A DNA stretch of 64,000 bases from Sphagnum compactum. Lineage: Eukaryota > Bryophyta > Sphagnopsida > Sphagnales. A program made the position numbers and the translations under genes. Positions 11,581 to 22,226 of this stretch are shown piece after piece. The DNA lies in contig OZ234493.1 of the NCBI GenBank assembly GCA_965153455.1, positions 5,394,001 through 5,458,000 of the forward strand. The letters are read 5' to 3'. Within the stretch, counting starts at the first letter, position 1; every line of letters begins with the position of its first letter. The notes under the pieces are model-generated. The model did no database searches, had not been told where the DNA came from, and was given only the letters and a program-made list of their open reading frames with translations.

Positions 11581-13046
11581 GTGATATCGAATGCATCTTT
11601 AGTCTTGAGATCAGAGCCAGGTTTAGTGTACAAGAGGTTGGGAAGAAACCCATTGATGGTCTGTTGCATGGAAGCAATGGTGGATGCAGGAATCGTGTTG
11701 AGCTCCTTGATGACATTGATGGTGCCATTGGCAACAGCTTTTGCATCAAAGAAAACAGAGTAACTGCTACCATTGGCAGGAAGATGCCACATGTATTGTC
11801 TATAAGCTGTGTACTTGCTGAAGAAAACAGGTATGCTTCCAGAAATCAAGCAATCAAACACACCCTTCCTTGTGGCACTATCACCTCTTGGTTGCAAGCA
11901 GAAAACAGAATTCAGAAAAGCTTGAGCAAGGATTTGTGGGCTTCTCTCACAATCCACAACATTGCAGCTGAGAAGAGAACAGAGACCAGGAGAATCCGAG
12001 CATTGGGTCATCAGTTGGCTTCGTAAGGAATGAGCCAGAACAATACCAGGACGAGGAGCACCAGCAAAAAGCACAAGGAATTTCCGTTTGAACCTCAACA
12101 CAGTTCGTTGCCAGGAGAAGATCTGCTCATCTGTGTAAGGATGGAAAGAAGTGGGGTATGGGATTGCTCTCTGATCTTCACTGTAGTAAGCTCTCTCGAT
12201 CGAAAGCTTGGTGACATTCTCCAATTCTTTGATTGTACTGAGTGAGTTCCCCCATCCATCTGCTGCATCCGCAAACTCCCCTCTGTTGTAATCCCAGATA
12301 ATTCTTCCCAACAACAACACATGCTTGTGTCCACCACTGCGCTCCCAGTGAGGACTGCTTTGCAACCACCCAATCAACCTCTGACTCGCTCGATCTTTCT
12401 CCAAGGAGCTTGTGTTGTAAAGCTTGAGAGTCAGGTCCACAGCGCTGTAGAAGGGAATGTAGCTCAAGATGGCCTTGTGGGGATCATCCGTGAGACAAGG
12501 ATACACTTTCAATCTCTCATGGTACAAAAGCTCAAGAGAGAATTGGTGGGTTTTATACCAGGCATCAGGGGGGAGCAAGAAGTTGGAGAGAGGATCGGTA
12601 AAGTTCAGCTTGATTTGGTCTCCCAGTCCCTTGTTTCTCAAACCTCCGCAGATGTGCACCCAAGGAGGATCCACACGACAATCATCCACCAACTGTTTGT
12701 TGAACTGGGGTGGAAGATCATACATGTAGACGTATTTCCCCGCACATTTGGTCCTCGTATCAGCTTCTGGTTCTTCTTGCCTTGATCTGCTCCATGTGGG
12801 CGGCAGCATCTTTTTCTCATCTGATCCTGCTCCACTTCCTCCAGCTCCAGAACCAGCTGCTGTATCGAACAACAGAAGAGATCTTGGACACTGAAAAGAC
12901 ACATCTTGCAAGAGACCCACGAGAACACACAAGCCTATGACCACACACACCACCATCACAAGCATGCTTGAAACCATCCGGATTGAGCCATGAGTGAGCT
13001 TGTGAGCTGGGAGGATGCTCATCATCCGGCTGCCCGGCGGCTGCAT
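11538..13046 (-). CDS. exostosin-family (GT47) glycosyltransferase, MUR3-like xyloglucan galactosyltransferase type
   Basis: This is a 502-residue, single-exon type II Golgi membrane protein. A short basic cytosolic tail is followed by a membrane anchor at about residues 24-46 (SSMLVMVVCVVIGLCVLVGL). A Gly/Ser-rich stem runs to about 100. The exostosin domain begins at KYVYMYDLPPQFN (104-116) and includes LVLFAGAPRPG and FCLQPRGDSATRKGVFDCL, the nucleotide-sugar-binding signature of GT47 clade A, with SGSIPVFFS after it. Family members such as MUR3 add galactose to xyloglucan side chains; the exact acceptor cannot be read from sequence. The frame is open upstream to 13148 but that extension starts at GTG, so the ATG at 13046 is preferred; a further ATG pair lies at codons 8-9. 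The 3' end is embedded in a tandem repeat. The family call is secure; the xyloglucan role is inference. Confidence 0.92.
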   Translation of the reverse strand: MQPPGSRMMSILPAHKLTHGSIRMVSSMLVMVVCVVIGLCVLVGLLQDVSFQCPRSLLLFDTAAGSGAGGSGAGSDEKKMLPPTWSRSRQEEPEADTRTKCAGKYVYMYDLPPQFNKQLVDDCRVDPPWVHICGGLRNKGLGDQIKLNFTDPLSNFLLPPDAWYKTHQFSLELLYHERLKVYPCLTDDPHKAILSYIPFYSAVDLTLKLYNTSSLEKDRASQRLIGWLQSSPHWERSGGHKHVLLLGRIIWDYNRGEFADAADGWGNSLSTIKELENVTKLSIERAYYSEDQRAIPYPTSFHPYTDEQIFSWQRTVLRFKRKFLVLFAGAPRPGIVLAHSLRSQLMTQCSDSPGLCSLLSCNVVDCERSPQILAQAFLNSVFCLQPRGDSATRKGVFDCLISGSIPVFFSKYTAYRQYMWHLPANGSSYSVFFDAKAVANGTINVIKELNTIPASTIASMQQTINGFLPNLLYTKPGSDLKTKDAFDITLENLLLLHSSQNS

Positions 13047-13720
13047 TGAAATGCCAAAGAAATTATCACCCAACAGAATATAGACTTGGATAGTTCTAAA
13101 GACCGTCCAGAGCTGAAAGAGAGCGAGCTTGCTTTCTTTATAACACACGGGGACTTGTTTCCAAGCAAAAAACTAGAATTCGAAGCTCTTCAAGCAGGAG
13201 CTGCCGCTCACTATCTACCATTGAAACAGAAAAAGAAAGTGAAAAGCTAAGGAAGAAAATCTCAAGACTCTTCTAAACCTCACAGAAAACACACCCATCA
13301 TCAGCTGCTGCTTCTTCTTCTTCATCATCAACATCATCGTCATCACAGCATTTTGCAAACTATAGCAGCTGCTTCTTTCTTTCACACAAACACTCTGAAG
13401 ACAACCTGCAAGCATGACCCATTTCAGGGAATATTGTCCAAATGGGAACCAGAAAATTTGCTGCAAGAACGAATGAAGGGAATGTACGGTTGATTTCTTT
13501 CTTTCTTTCTTTCTTTCTTCCTGTGAAGAGATTTGTATTGTTGGATGCAGAAGGGAGGGGAAGAAGGGAACTAGTACTACTTCTTCTGCTGCTTCTGCTG
13601 CTGCTGCTTTCTGTACTAGTGCCAATACTGCAACTCGCTCAGTCCTGTGAATCCTGTTTGCTGGCTGTCTAATGACAATGATATTACTATTATTCTAGTG
13701 TTTGTTGGGTATTTTTATTG
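13047..13720 (-). promoter_or_regulatory. 5' leader/promoter region of the glycosyltransferase gene
   Basis: The stretch before the ATG is rich in microsatellites: CTTCTTCTTCTTCATCATC near 13311-13340, (TTTC)n at 13494-13519, and a run of CTG/TTC triplets near 13578-13610. On the coding strand these read as purine-rich tracts. Open frames here begin at TTG or arise from the repeats and are not credible genes. Confidence 0.35.
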
Positions 13721-14188
13721 GCTGCGGCTGCTTCCCTGGGTAACCAGCATACTTCAATTTTTTCCAAGATGCCTCACGAAATGGTATGCTCGGTATCATG
13801 ATCTGTATATACGCATTAGAATTTTCTGCATTAGAAGTTTCTGCATTAGAAGGTAACAATAATGATATTCATCAGTTTGCTTGTCGTATTCAGGCTTCAA
13901 ATGAGTGACTGGATTTCTTCCTTCTCCACACGCCAGGCTGCCTTCCCTCAAATCTCTCCTCCTTTTCCTTTTTCTTTTGTTTGGTGTAGGATACCGCCTG
14001 AGGACGAGGCCATTATTACCCCAGTCAAATAAATAATAATAATTTTAAATAATAAATAATAATTATAAATTCTGCAAACGTAAAAATTCAAATAACTCAA
14101 CATCCCTCCAAAAATGGAAGAACTCTTCACTCCGAAACAAAATTCTGCCAACCTAAAATTTGGTTTTAGAACCTTCCTTCCCCACCCA

Positions 14189-14208
14189 CCCCCCCCCCCC
14201 CCCCCCCC
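14189..14208. repeat. 20-bp homopolymer C tract
   Basis: An uninterrupted run of 20 cytosines follows CCCACCCACC. It pairs in composition with a 20-base G run 1.1 kb further on. Confidence 0.95.
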
Positions 14209-14559
14209 AAATGCTAGAAAATGTTTGGCAGGTCTGTTGTCTTTCGTCTTTACCCTACCCAGCAAAAAGCACTCATCAATTTTAAGACTTTGCTTGTTTC
14301 CTTCCTTTCTCAACTGTTCTTACCCATGGCCTTTTTCTGTTTGAAAATAAATAAAAACTAGTTTTGTGATACAACATATGTACACATACGGGGTAGTTGT
14401 CGTACCATCACAAGTTCAACATTTCAATGTGGAACATTTATTTTATTGTGTTCCAAAAGTAGAATATTTCAAAAGTTTTTTTTATTTCACTTTGTAATTT
14501 TTTTTTTGAAAAAATATTTCAACATTTCAAATTTTGATATCTCCTTTGCCTTGGGTCTA

Positions 14560-14840
14560 AAATTTCCCAAATCACCTTCATTAAATCCTACTCATTGAGG
14601 GCTTTCCAACGATACCAAAAGTGCACCCAAAATTTATTCTCTTATAATTTTTAGTTTTGACTTAAATGATTTTTCATCCAACAAAAAAAGTTGTTCAATA
14701 CTCGATAACTTCTTCATTGGTAGTCAAAACATTATGAGCCCAACTGGGTGTACCTTTACTCATCAAAGGCTTTCCAACAATACCAAGAGCATGGCAAGAG
14801 GCACCATGTTTTGGGAGATCTCAACATGACAAACAAAACA
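14560..14840 (-). repeat. dispersed repeat carrying GGCTTTCCAACRATACCAA
   Basis: GGGCTTTCCAACGATACCAA (about 14598) and AAAGGCTTTCCAACAATACCAAGAGC (about 14765) occur in the same stretch. Their reverse complement recurs near 62210-62240 (GCTCTTGGTATTCTTGGTATTGTTGGAAAGCC) and, more diverged, near 61740. The family is unidentified. Confidence 0.55.
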
Positions 14841-15332
14841 AACAAACAAATAACCTTCCTTCATAGATAGATAAGGAGCAAAGAAAAAAAGTGCCAATCA
14901 TCCCAAGGAAGATTTAGCTAGAATCTGGCTATTTAAATAAATCATATGTGAAAATTGACAAATCTTTTAAATCATCCTTCTACATTTTTGGTCACATAAT
15001 GAAAACCAAATGTAGAAATCTGGTGATTTCTTAAAAAGAAAAATTCACTAATGGCACGATTGAAACCCTACAAAATTATTGCATTTTCAAATTTTTAATT
15101 TCTTTTGGGGCATAATGTGAAAAGAAGGTTCATGATCAATCGTCAAATGATGCAATGATCGAACTTGTTTTTTTATTGAAAATTTGTTGGCTGAGACAAG
15201 AGAGAGGGATCATGTGACCCATATTTTGCTTGCATGCAGGCAACATTAGAGAGCGGCTGTGGGTGAGATAAGCTTCTTGCAATGAGAGGGATTAGCTCTC
15301 TCCTTTGAACTATGTCCAAAACTCAAACTGGT

Positions 15333-15352
15333 GGGGGGGGGGGGGGGGGGGG
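15333..15352. repeat. 20-bp homopolymer G tract
   Basis: An uninterrupted run of 20 guanines lies in otherwise AT-rich intergenic DNA. On this strand it could fold as a G-quadruplex. Confidence 0.95.
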
Positions 15353-16429
15353 TTTAAATTGTTTTCAATTGCCCCTTTCCCAGTAGGCTATTGGAATTTG
15401 GGCCAAGTTTTGGGCAAAACAGAGTCCAGTGTGGGGGCAAAGCTCTGACAAGAGACTCTCTCTACTTTATGGACTTTGTGGTTCATCATGTGTTCATCAT
15501 GTGTGTCCCTTGCAAGTTGTAAGCTGAGGATCATCCTTTTCTTCTTTCAGAAAAATGCTCTGACAAGGTGGTGATAATTGCCCTGGGCACATGCTCCAAG
15601 CATTAGCCCTGTGAGGGCCCAGGCCTCACACCTTGGCACTTTTTTTTTTGGCAAAAAAAACACAGCTAATTTTATTTTTCACAAGACTAAGGAATTTTTT
15701 TTCAGGAGGGTCTGTTATGACATAAAATATCATATTAGTCTCTTTATATATAATTTTTTTAATTTGTAATTTTTTTAACATTAATTAAATGCATGAGCTG
15801 TGAGAATTGTGAGTCACACACACACAATGTGACATTTTGTCACCTTTTTTTAATTAGAACTTATGTGTAACTAAAGATATTAAAAATATTTAGACTATCG
15901 AGCTATTAGCATTCATTAGTTATACATTTTTAGTTCATTGCAATTATGCAATGGAAAGCGAATTGTTCTAACAGGGTCCATGCCAGTGGCTTTCCATTAG
16001 GCTATTGTGATCACAATTTGTTGTGTGTAGCTATCATCAGAGTACTTCTCTGTGTGAAGCCAATAGACCTTGTTTTGTGCACTACATATTTTATCTCAAA
16101 AGTTTGCTTGAGTCATTTTCACGATATGGGCATTTTATTTTATTTTTGGAGGTTTTTTTTTTTTTTGGTGAAGGATGCCTTGAAAAATCTATAGTGATAT
16201 TTCAAAAGTTTTTTTGGGTGAAAATTTGCATAATTTTTTATTTTTTTAGGGTTTGTTGTTGTTGAACTTAAGATTTGTGATCATGGATCCAGTTTTGCTT
16301 GGGAAGGCTTTTCAAAGTCAATAAAATTTAGTGGAGAATACAAATGCAAATCAAAGCCAATAAAAGGCAGTGCAAAATGAAAAAAAAAACTTATTGATGT
16401 GTTGAACCAAAGCTTACGTTCTATAGCTA

Positions 16430-16789
16430 TCAATTGTCACTACTACCACTACCATTTGTGGTCCTCGCTTTCAACGCAGTTTCAAAGAAAGCATTCATTT
16501 GTAGTTGTCCTTGAACTATCATCTGTTTGCCTTTCTTTTTAATTTGTAGCGATTGAAATTTGATGAACTTTGTCATTTTCATTTTCTTCATTTCAAGTTC
16601 CTTCACTATGTGTTTGAAATTAATGATGGCATTTGCAATTGCAAAGGAACAAGTAAACAACCTCCCCCTCTTCCTTGCCTTTTTGTTAGGTTCCCTTTGC
16701 ACAATAGGCAATTTGCATGTCCTAGTTTTAGGACTAGTAGAGTTCAAAAATGGAGTAGCTCCAACATTTGTAAAGTCATCCCAAGACAT
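16430..16789 (-). pseudogene. unrecognised 119-codon open frame, possible transposon-protein fragment
   Basis: The frame starts at ATG (16789) and holds MSWDDFTN, a basic patch KKARKRGR near residues 37-44, and a Lys/Gln-rich, probably helical C-terminal half (ELEMKKMKM, QIKKKGKQM). Its composition is more protein-like than other frames nearby. A basic patch followed by a helical tail is seen in DNA-binding proteins of PIF/Harbinger-type elements, but I cannot name a family. It may be chance. Confidence 0.25.
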
Positions 16790-17529
16790 TAAAGTTTGTC
16801 TATAAAAGCTATTTAGAATATTTAAAGAATAACATTTTTTTTCTCATTAATATTCACAATCTCTATGTTTAAATGCATCATATGCACACCTTGATCTACT
16901 ACATGACGTATGTAATATAATATATCATGACAAAAAGAATGATATATTTTACCATTGCAAAAATCATGATTTTTTAATCTATTACATTGTGTAACCAATT
17001 TTAGTTTGCCACATCATTGAAATAAACATTCCCATTGTTTTTAAATAATAAAAATAAATCTGTCATGTAATCAAATCACAATGGTAGAGTTAATTTGTTG
17101 TGTGTTACCATATTAGCACTTACAACTATCATTGTGCACATGCACATATAACTAAAAATATAAAATCACCCTAAATGGTGCATCACCCCCAAACTAGCCC
17201 CCTATTTGGGGTTAAGTTCCCTTAAACCAAATAACAACATTGGAGTTTTTTTTGTAAATCTATTGGGAGTGAACAATTTGATTTTAAAGTGCAAAGGTTT
17301 TATTGGTTAGGTGTAAATGTGAACCTCATCATTAATTGCTTAACTACAATCCTCCCAAATCCTTGACCAAATGTGAATCATCATGGGGAAAAACTTAGGA
17401 TAATCTTACTATCTAATTATAAGAATATGTGATTAGGTTTGCATAATGCACCAAAGGCAAAACCATTTTCCAATTGGTATTTTTGCCAATGGTGGTATAA
17501 GACATCCCACATGCCAAATCACAAATCAA

Positions 17530-18260
17530 CATAATGACAACCTCTATAAACTGCCCACACAACATACAACATAATTTATTGAAACAATTGGCAAAGATGG
17601 ATTAGCTTGACAATTAACATGCAAAAGATGACATAATGCACAATAATGCATGTGATCCTTCCATGTTTGACATCGTGTCCCTCCAACAATAACACTTTTA
17701 AAGGTAACACCTTTTGTATTTGCAAAATGATACACCTTACAATCACATCCAAAATAGTTAATGTTGTTTTCATATGTACACATAATCTATAAGCTTGAAC
17801 ATAAAGATTTGAGGTTGATAAACACCTTCATTAATAATGACATGTTGAAGTGTATTTCCATGACATTGAACAATTTCCAAATTTTCCATTACCACTAGCA
17901 TTACACATCAAAACAATTATTTGTTCACATGCTTGAAAGCACACATTTGAATCATCCAAATTGAATATTGCCATCACATCTCGTTGAATGGAGTTTGGTA
18001 GCTTAGGTTCATGACCAAACAATAGAAAATGTGGTGAGATTGATGCGAGAAAAACTTGTTAATTAAACTTGTACCCCATAGCAAACCATTGTAGTTGTAA
18101 ATTTTAATATTTAGTATGGCCTTTTTGAACCCCATATCTTCACAAACCTCCTTTCACCATCACAACATCCATTCAACTATTCCATTTGAAATTAACTTTT
18201 GATTCTCCAACAGTGGACAAATTATGTGACAATAATTACCATTAATGAAAAGTCAACATC
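17530..18260 (-). mobile_element. decayed Ty3/gypsy-like retrotransposon, C-terminal integrase region
   Basis: Read on the minus strand, a frame at 17831-18022 gives LFGHEPKLPNSIQRDVMAIF followed by NLDD and QACEQ. This is the pattern after the integrase core of plant gypsy-like polyproteins. Downstream, shifted frames continue the match: GVYQPQIF, then a chromo-barrel-like stretch with a VLLLEG word, and TWKDH followed by C-x-x-C-H in another frame. Upstream, to about 18260, fragments such as KYG/KIWG and NYNGLLWG continue in broken frames. Stops and frameshifts interrupt it, so it is not functional. No LTRs, reverse transcriptase or protease were found nearby. The assignment rests on recognising the family pattern, not on a search. 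Confidence 0.6.
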
Positions 18261-19049
18261 ACTATTGTTGAGGGATATTCATTCCTAAATAATTTTACCA
18301 AATTAACCTCCAAGAATTTTGTGGTCCAAACTTAAATCGAGGCCCTCTCCACCTCATGAGGCGTGTAAAGTTACCTAAAAATCAAATTATCATCTTTAAG
18401 CATGACGCAAATTTCTTGTCCTTTTAATTGGCGTAATTCCTTCAAGTTGAATGCAAAATGTCTAATATAACTTTACAATAATTATTTTATTTCCTGCACC
18501 TCACTTCTTATAACTATTGGACCAATATCTAATTCCCATGTTTATTTTGGTCATTAATATTTTGGGCTATAATGACAAAATACCCTTAACGTTCAAGGTT
18601 AAGGGCGTGGATTGTAATTGTTATGTAAAATGTGGGGATATACTTAATTGATTTGGTGCCCTCACATCACAAACCTCTTGTCCAACACCCAAAAATTTCT
18701 TTTGTTCTTTGATGCCACAATTGCCAAGAATGTACAACTTATTATAACATCACCCCTTTGCATTAACACGGTTGTCCCAACTTATGGGTGCAACAAGTAG
18801 GGTGTGTGGGTGGGCTTAATTGGCCAAAACGTTTTTGTTTTATGAAACCCAAATGTAGGATCCAAGTGAGGCAATTAAAGTTGATGACCTAGCCCAAAAT
18901 TTGCCTTCATGCACCTTTTAAAAGATTTGGCATTATAGTAATGCCCATGTAAAAACCCTATGGTTTGTTCCTTTTCATTTGCATTGGGTTCCTCCATGCG
19001 AGATAAATTGACATCCCAAATCATGCTTAATTTTGCATCTCAAAATGCA

Positions 19050-19620
19050 TGAGATTGAAGAAAATTCAAATTAAATGTGGGTAGGTCTATTCATGGAAGT
19101 CCAACCCTATTGACCGTAGTCAAAGGTGGTCTATCATCATGGTGGATCGCATATGACAAGCGTCCAAGATTTATCATCTAGTATGTCTAACACCACCAAA
19201 TATGTGGGTGAATTCAAAATTAGTTGATATATGTGTTGGATCAGCTTGGGTGGTGTTAGGTTAACCCACATCCATTAGAATTGATGGACACATGAACCAA
19301 TAGTTGTAGCCCCCACTTGCATCAACTTACCAATCCAAGTTCAAATATGTTGCCATTTTGCTAAAGAATCTCCTAGTGGTGGAATATACTTTGACAAACA
19401 TGTATGTATGCAGATATATGGTGCATCTATGAGTGCTTATCGGCACAAACATGAAGTTGTAAAAAATGTAACAAATATTGATTCTATGCAAGCCAACATT
19501 CATGCCCCAGAAAAACCCTCCAAATTTTTGTCTCCAAATGAATTGAAATCTCCCATGCACATATGCCATTTCTCTACAAACCCAATGGTGTAGATGGTGT
19601 CCAATTTTAACCATGTATGT
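19050..19620 (-). pseudogene. decayed coding-like frame of unknown identity
   Basis: On the minus strand one frame reads for about 190 codons with few interruptions, each a TAG or TGA. It includes GFVEKWHMCMGDFNSFGD, AKWQHI and TWIGKLMQVGATTIGSCVHQ. Trp, Cys and Met are spread as in a real protein. It lies on the same strand as, and upstream of, the gypsy-like integrase relic, so it could be part of the same element. I do not recognise a domain. Confidence 0.35.
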
Positions 19621-19649
19621 GGGAAAAATGAATTTCTGAAGAAATCCCC

Positions 19650-22226
19650 AAAATGATTATTTTAAATGACTTATTTTTACCAACTAAATTCTTGGTCTAG
19701 TCACTAACCCCTTGTTCACCAATTGGGTATGATGAAAAGTCAAACGAAGGAATTTTTAAAAAAAATATGGATGAAAATATTTTCAAGATGGATGAAAAAT
19801 GAAAAGGCCCAATTATTTTTTTTCCATGTGGCAAATTTGAATTGGCCTCAAACCTACCTCTTTCGAACCTTAGGTTCAAATTTTTGACAAAATAATGACA
19901 GTAGAAATCAGATCCCCCCTTTCCCTCTTATTTTAGGCTTGGCCTTGGGCATGCAATCCTATGGTCAGTAGATTTGGCTTGAGTTTTGGCAAGCTCGAAA
20001 CATAACTAGCAATTACAAACTTCAAGTTCAATTGTCATTGAACCTTTTTTGTGTTGTCACTTCCCCTTCCTTTTATTGCTACAATAGTTGTTGTTGCCTT
20101 TGCACATGCCCCATGTCAATTACAAAAGGGAGGAACTACCTTGCATGCCCCCTTATTGTGTTGCTATTCAAGGTCAACCAATTGATTGTTCATTTTATTT
20201 TTATTTTTTCCCCTCATATTCTGAATTTTTTGTTGCAAAATTTGGCCACCAAAAAAACACTGATGAGCACTTTACAGAAGGAACCCCCATCATGGGCTCA
20301 CGGAAAAGGGGCTTGGGGGAAGAATACAAGGAAGCCAATTAATTGTGAAAGCTAGTCCATTCCAACACCAGTGGAAACTTAGGATGTAGAGTCTAGACTA
20401 GTTACAACCATTGGACAGAAACAAAAAGTATGAAAGATAGGCTTTAAGTATTTAGTTGCTGAATAGAAACAAAAATGTACAACATACCTTGCTAGAAAAG
20501 AATAAAAAGCAAAAAGCAAAAAAATGGAATGAGCCACTCAAGGGCCCTCTCTCTCATTGCTGGGAGGAGGGTGCACCTGAATGAAAAACCTACAACTTGA
20601 TGGAAAAGAGTTGTATATGAGCTTTATAATCATATGAATGGCAGAATTGGTGTGTCACATGTGTGTGCCAAAAAAAGATTTGGGTTTGGAGTTTCATTTC
20701 TCTCTATACTTCTTCCTTTTTAGCTAACTCACCCTAAACCCTCAAGTCAATTCACTACCCACTTTGCCACATCCCTTTAGAATATGAGAAAGGTTAAGAA
20801 GGTTAAGGGAAGATTCACAACATATGGCACACTAAGCCTTTTGTTGTTACCATCTCACCTAAGAAGGCACACTAAGCCTTTGGTTCCCCCTCATTAACCT
20901 AGAAGTTGGTTAGGTTCTTGTTTGCCTAGATGCTTAGTTGAACTGGTAAGATCATAAAGTAGAAAAGGTATTCTCTACCCCAAATTGGCTAGTGATGAAG
21001 GTGCACTCGTTGCGATGTGTGGAAGAGATGAGGAATGCCTCCTAAGCACCACAACACACTCCAAAATTGCACTCACATGCGCATGCATGCTAGAGGTCTA
21101 AGGACACACACACACACACACACACACACGCAACTAGTTTTATAAAGTTGAAGACATTCTTATTCTTAATGTACACATAAATGAGAAATATGAATTAATC
21201 TTGGACCATTTCCCATAAAACATGCATGAAATGGAGTAGGTTTCATCCACTCCAAGTGGATTCCACTGTTCTCACCTAAACCCTCTACTCTGTCACATGG
21301 TTTGCATCAACTGAAATCATGAATGAATGGGTAGCTTTGATTTGAGTTGCTCAAAGAATTTTTTTGCTGGATATGCAAGAGCATCTCCTTGATCCTTTGT
21401 AAACCAACAGCAGTTCCCATGTCTCAAGAGTCCAGGAAATATATGATGCCCCATTGCAGAGAGGAGGTGAGGTAATTAGCAAGTAAGCTTTTTTCTGGTT
21501 GTGATCTCCACCAAGATCATGAACCTTTGAAGCCTCAAAATTTGTCTCAGCTGCACAAAATGCAGTCCACTTCCCCTGGATTCCTATCATAGAAGAATGA
21601 GCAAATCTGAATTACCCAAATGTCTTGAAGCAAGGGATTCCATAGAGACAGATAACAACATCCTAGGGATTCTAGTATTCACAAGTAATAAACCACAAAA
21701 TCTGAACAAAAAAGCTCACATTTGACAAGAATTATGCTCTAACAAGGACAAGTTCTTCCAGGACTGGAAATGACTGCATCAACTCCTGACAAATGGGTGT
21801 TGGAGGCCAATGTCAGACGTTAACCGGCATACTGAGTTTGTGTCAGAAGACCAGCAGTGACAGGAACTGGAAGACTAAGCCATGATGCATGGGTGACTGA
21901 CTAGCTTGCAAATGAATAAATAAGAGAGATGGGAGGTAACAAAGGAAACCGAGAAGGAAAGTGGAAACACAAAGAAAGTTCATAAGCACCATCATACACT
22001 ACAAATTGATTTCAGCCTCTCCTTGTTGGTAACCATTGTATCCATGATACAGAGCTTACATGTGGAAAATACACTAACTAGAGCCAATTGAAGTGTTGTT
22101 GATGAGACCTCCGTTAGACACAACCTGATGTTTGTGGAATTCAAGTTTCTGATCTGCAAATGGCAGCAGCAGCAGCACCTCTATCAACAATATCCACGTG
22201 AATGAATGGGTTTGAGTTCTGTACAA
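19650..22226. other. gene-free stretch, including the likely 3' flank of the synthetase gene
   Basis: No supported gene. A (CA)n microsatellite lies at about 21104-21129. The last several hundred bases before 22226 are probably the 3' untranslated region of the valyl-tRNA synthetase transcript. Its polyadenylation site cannot be placed. Confidence 0.45.

Noticed and set aside
13215-13625. 136-codon minus-strand frame upstream of the GT47 gene
   Set aside because: It begins at TTG and is built largely from microsatellites in the leader region.
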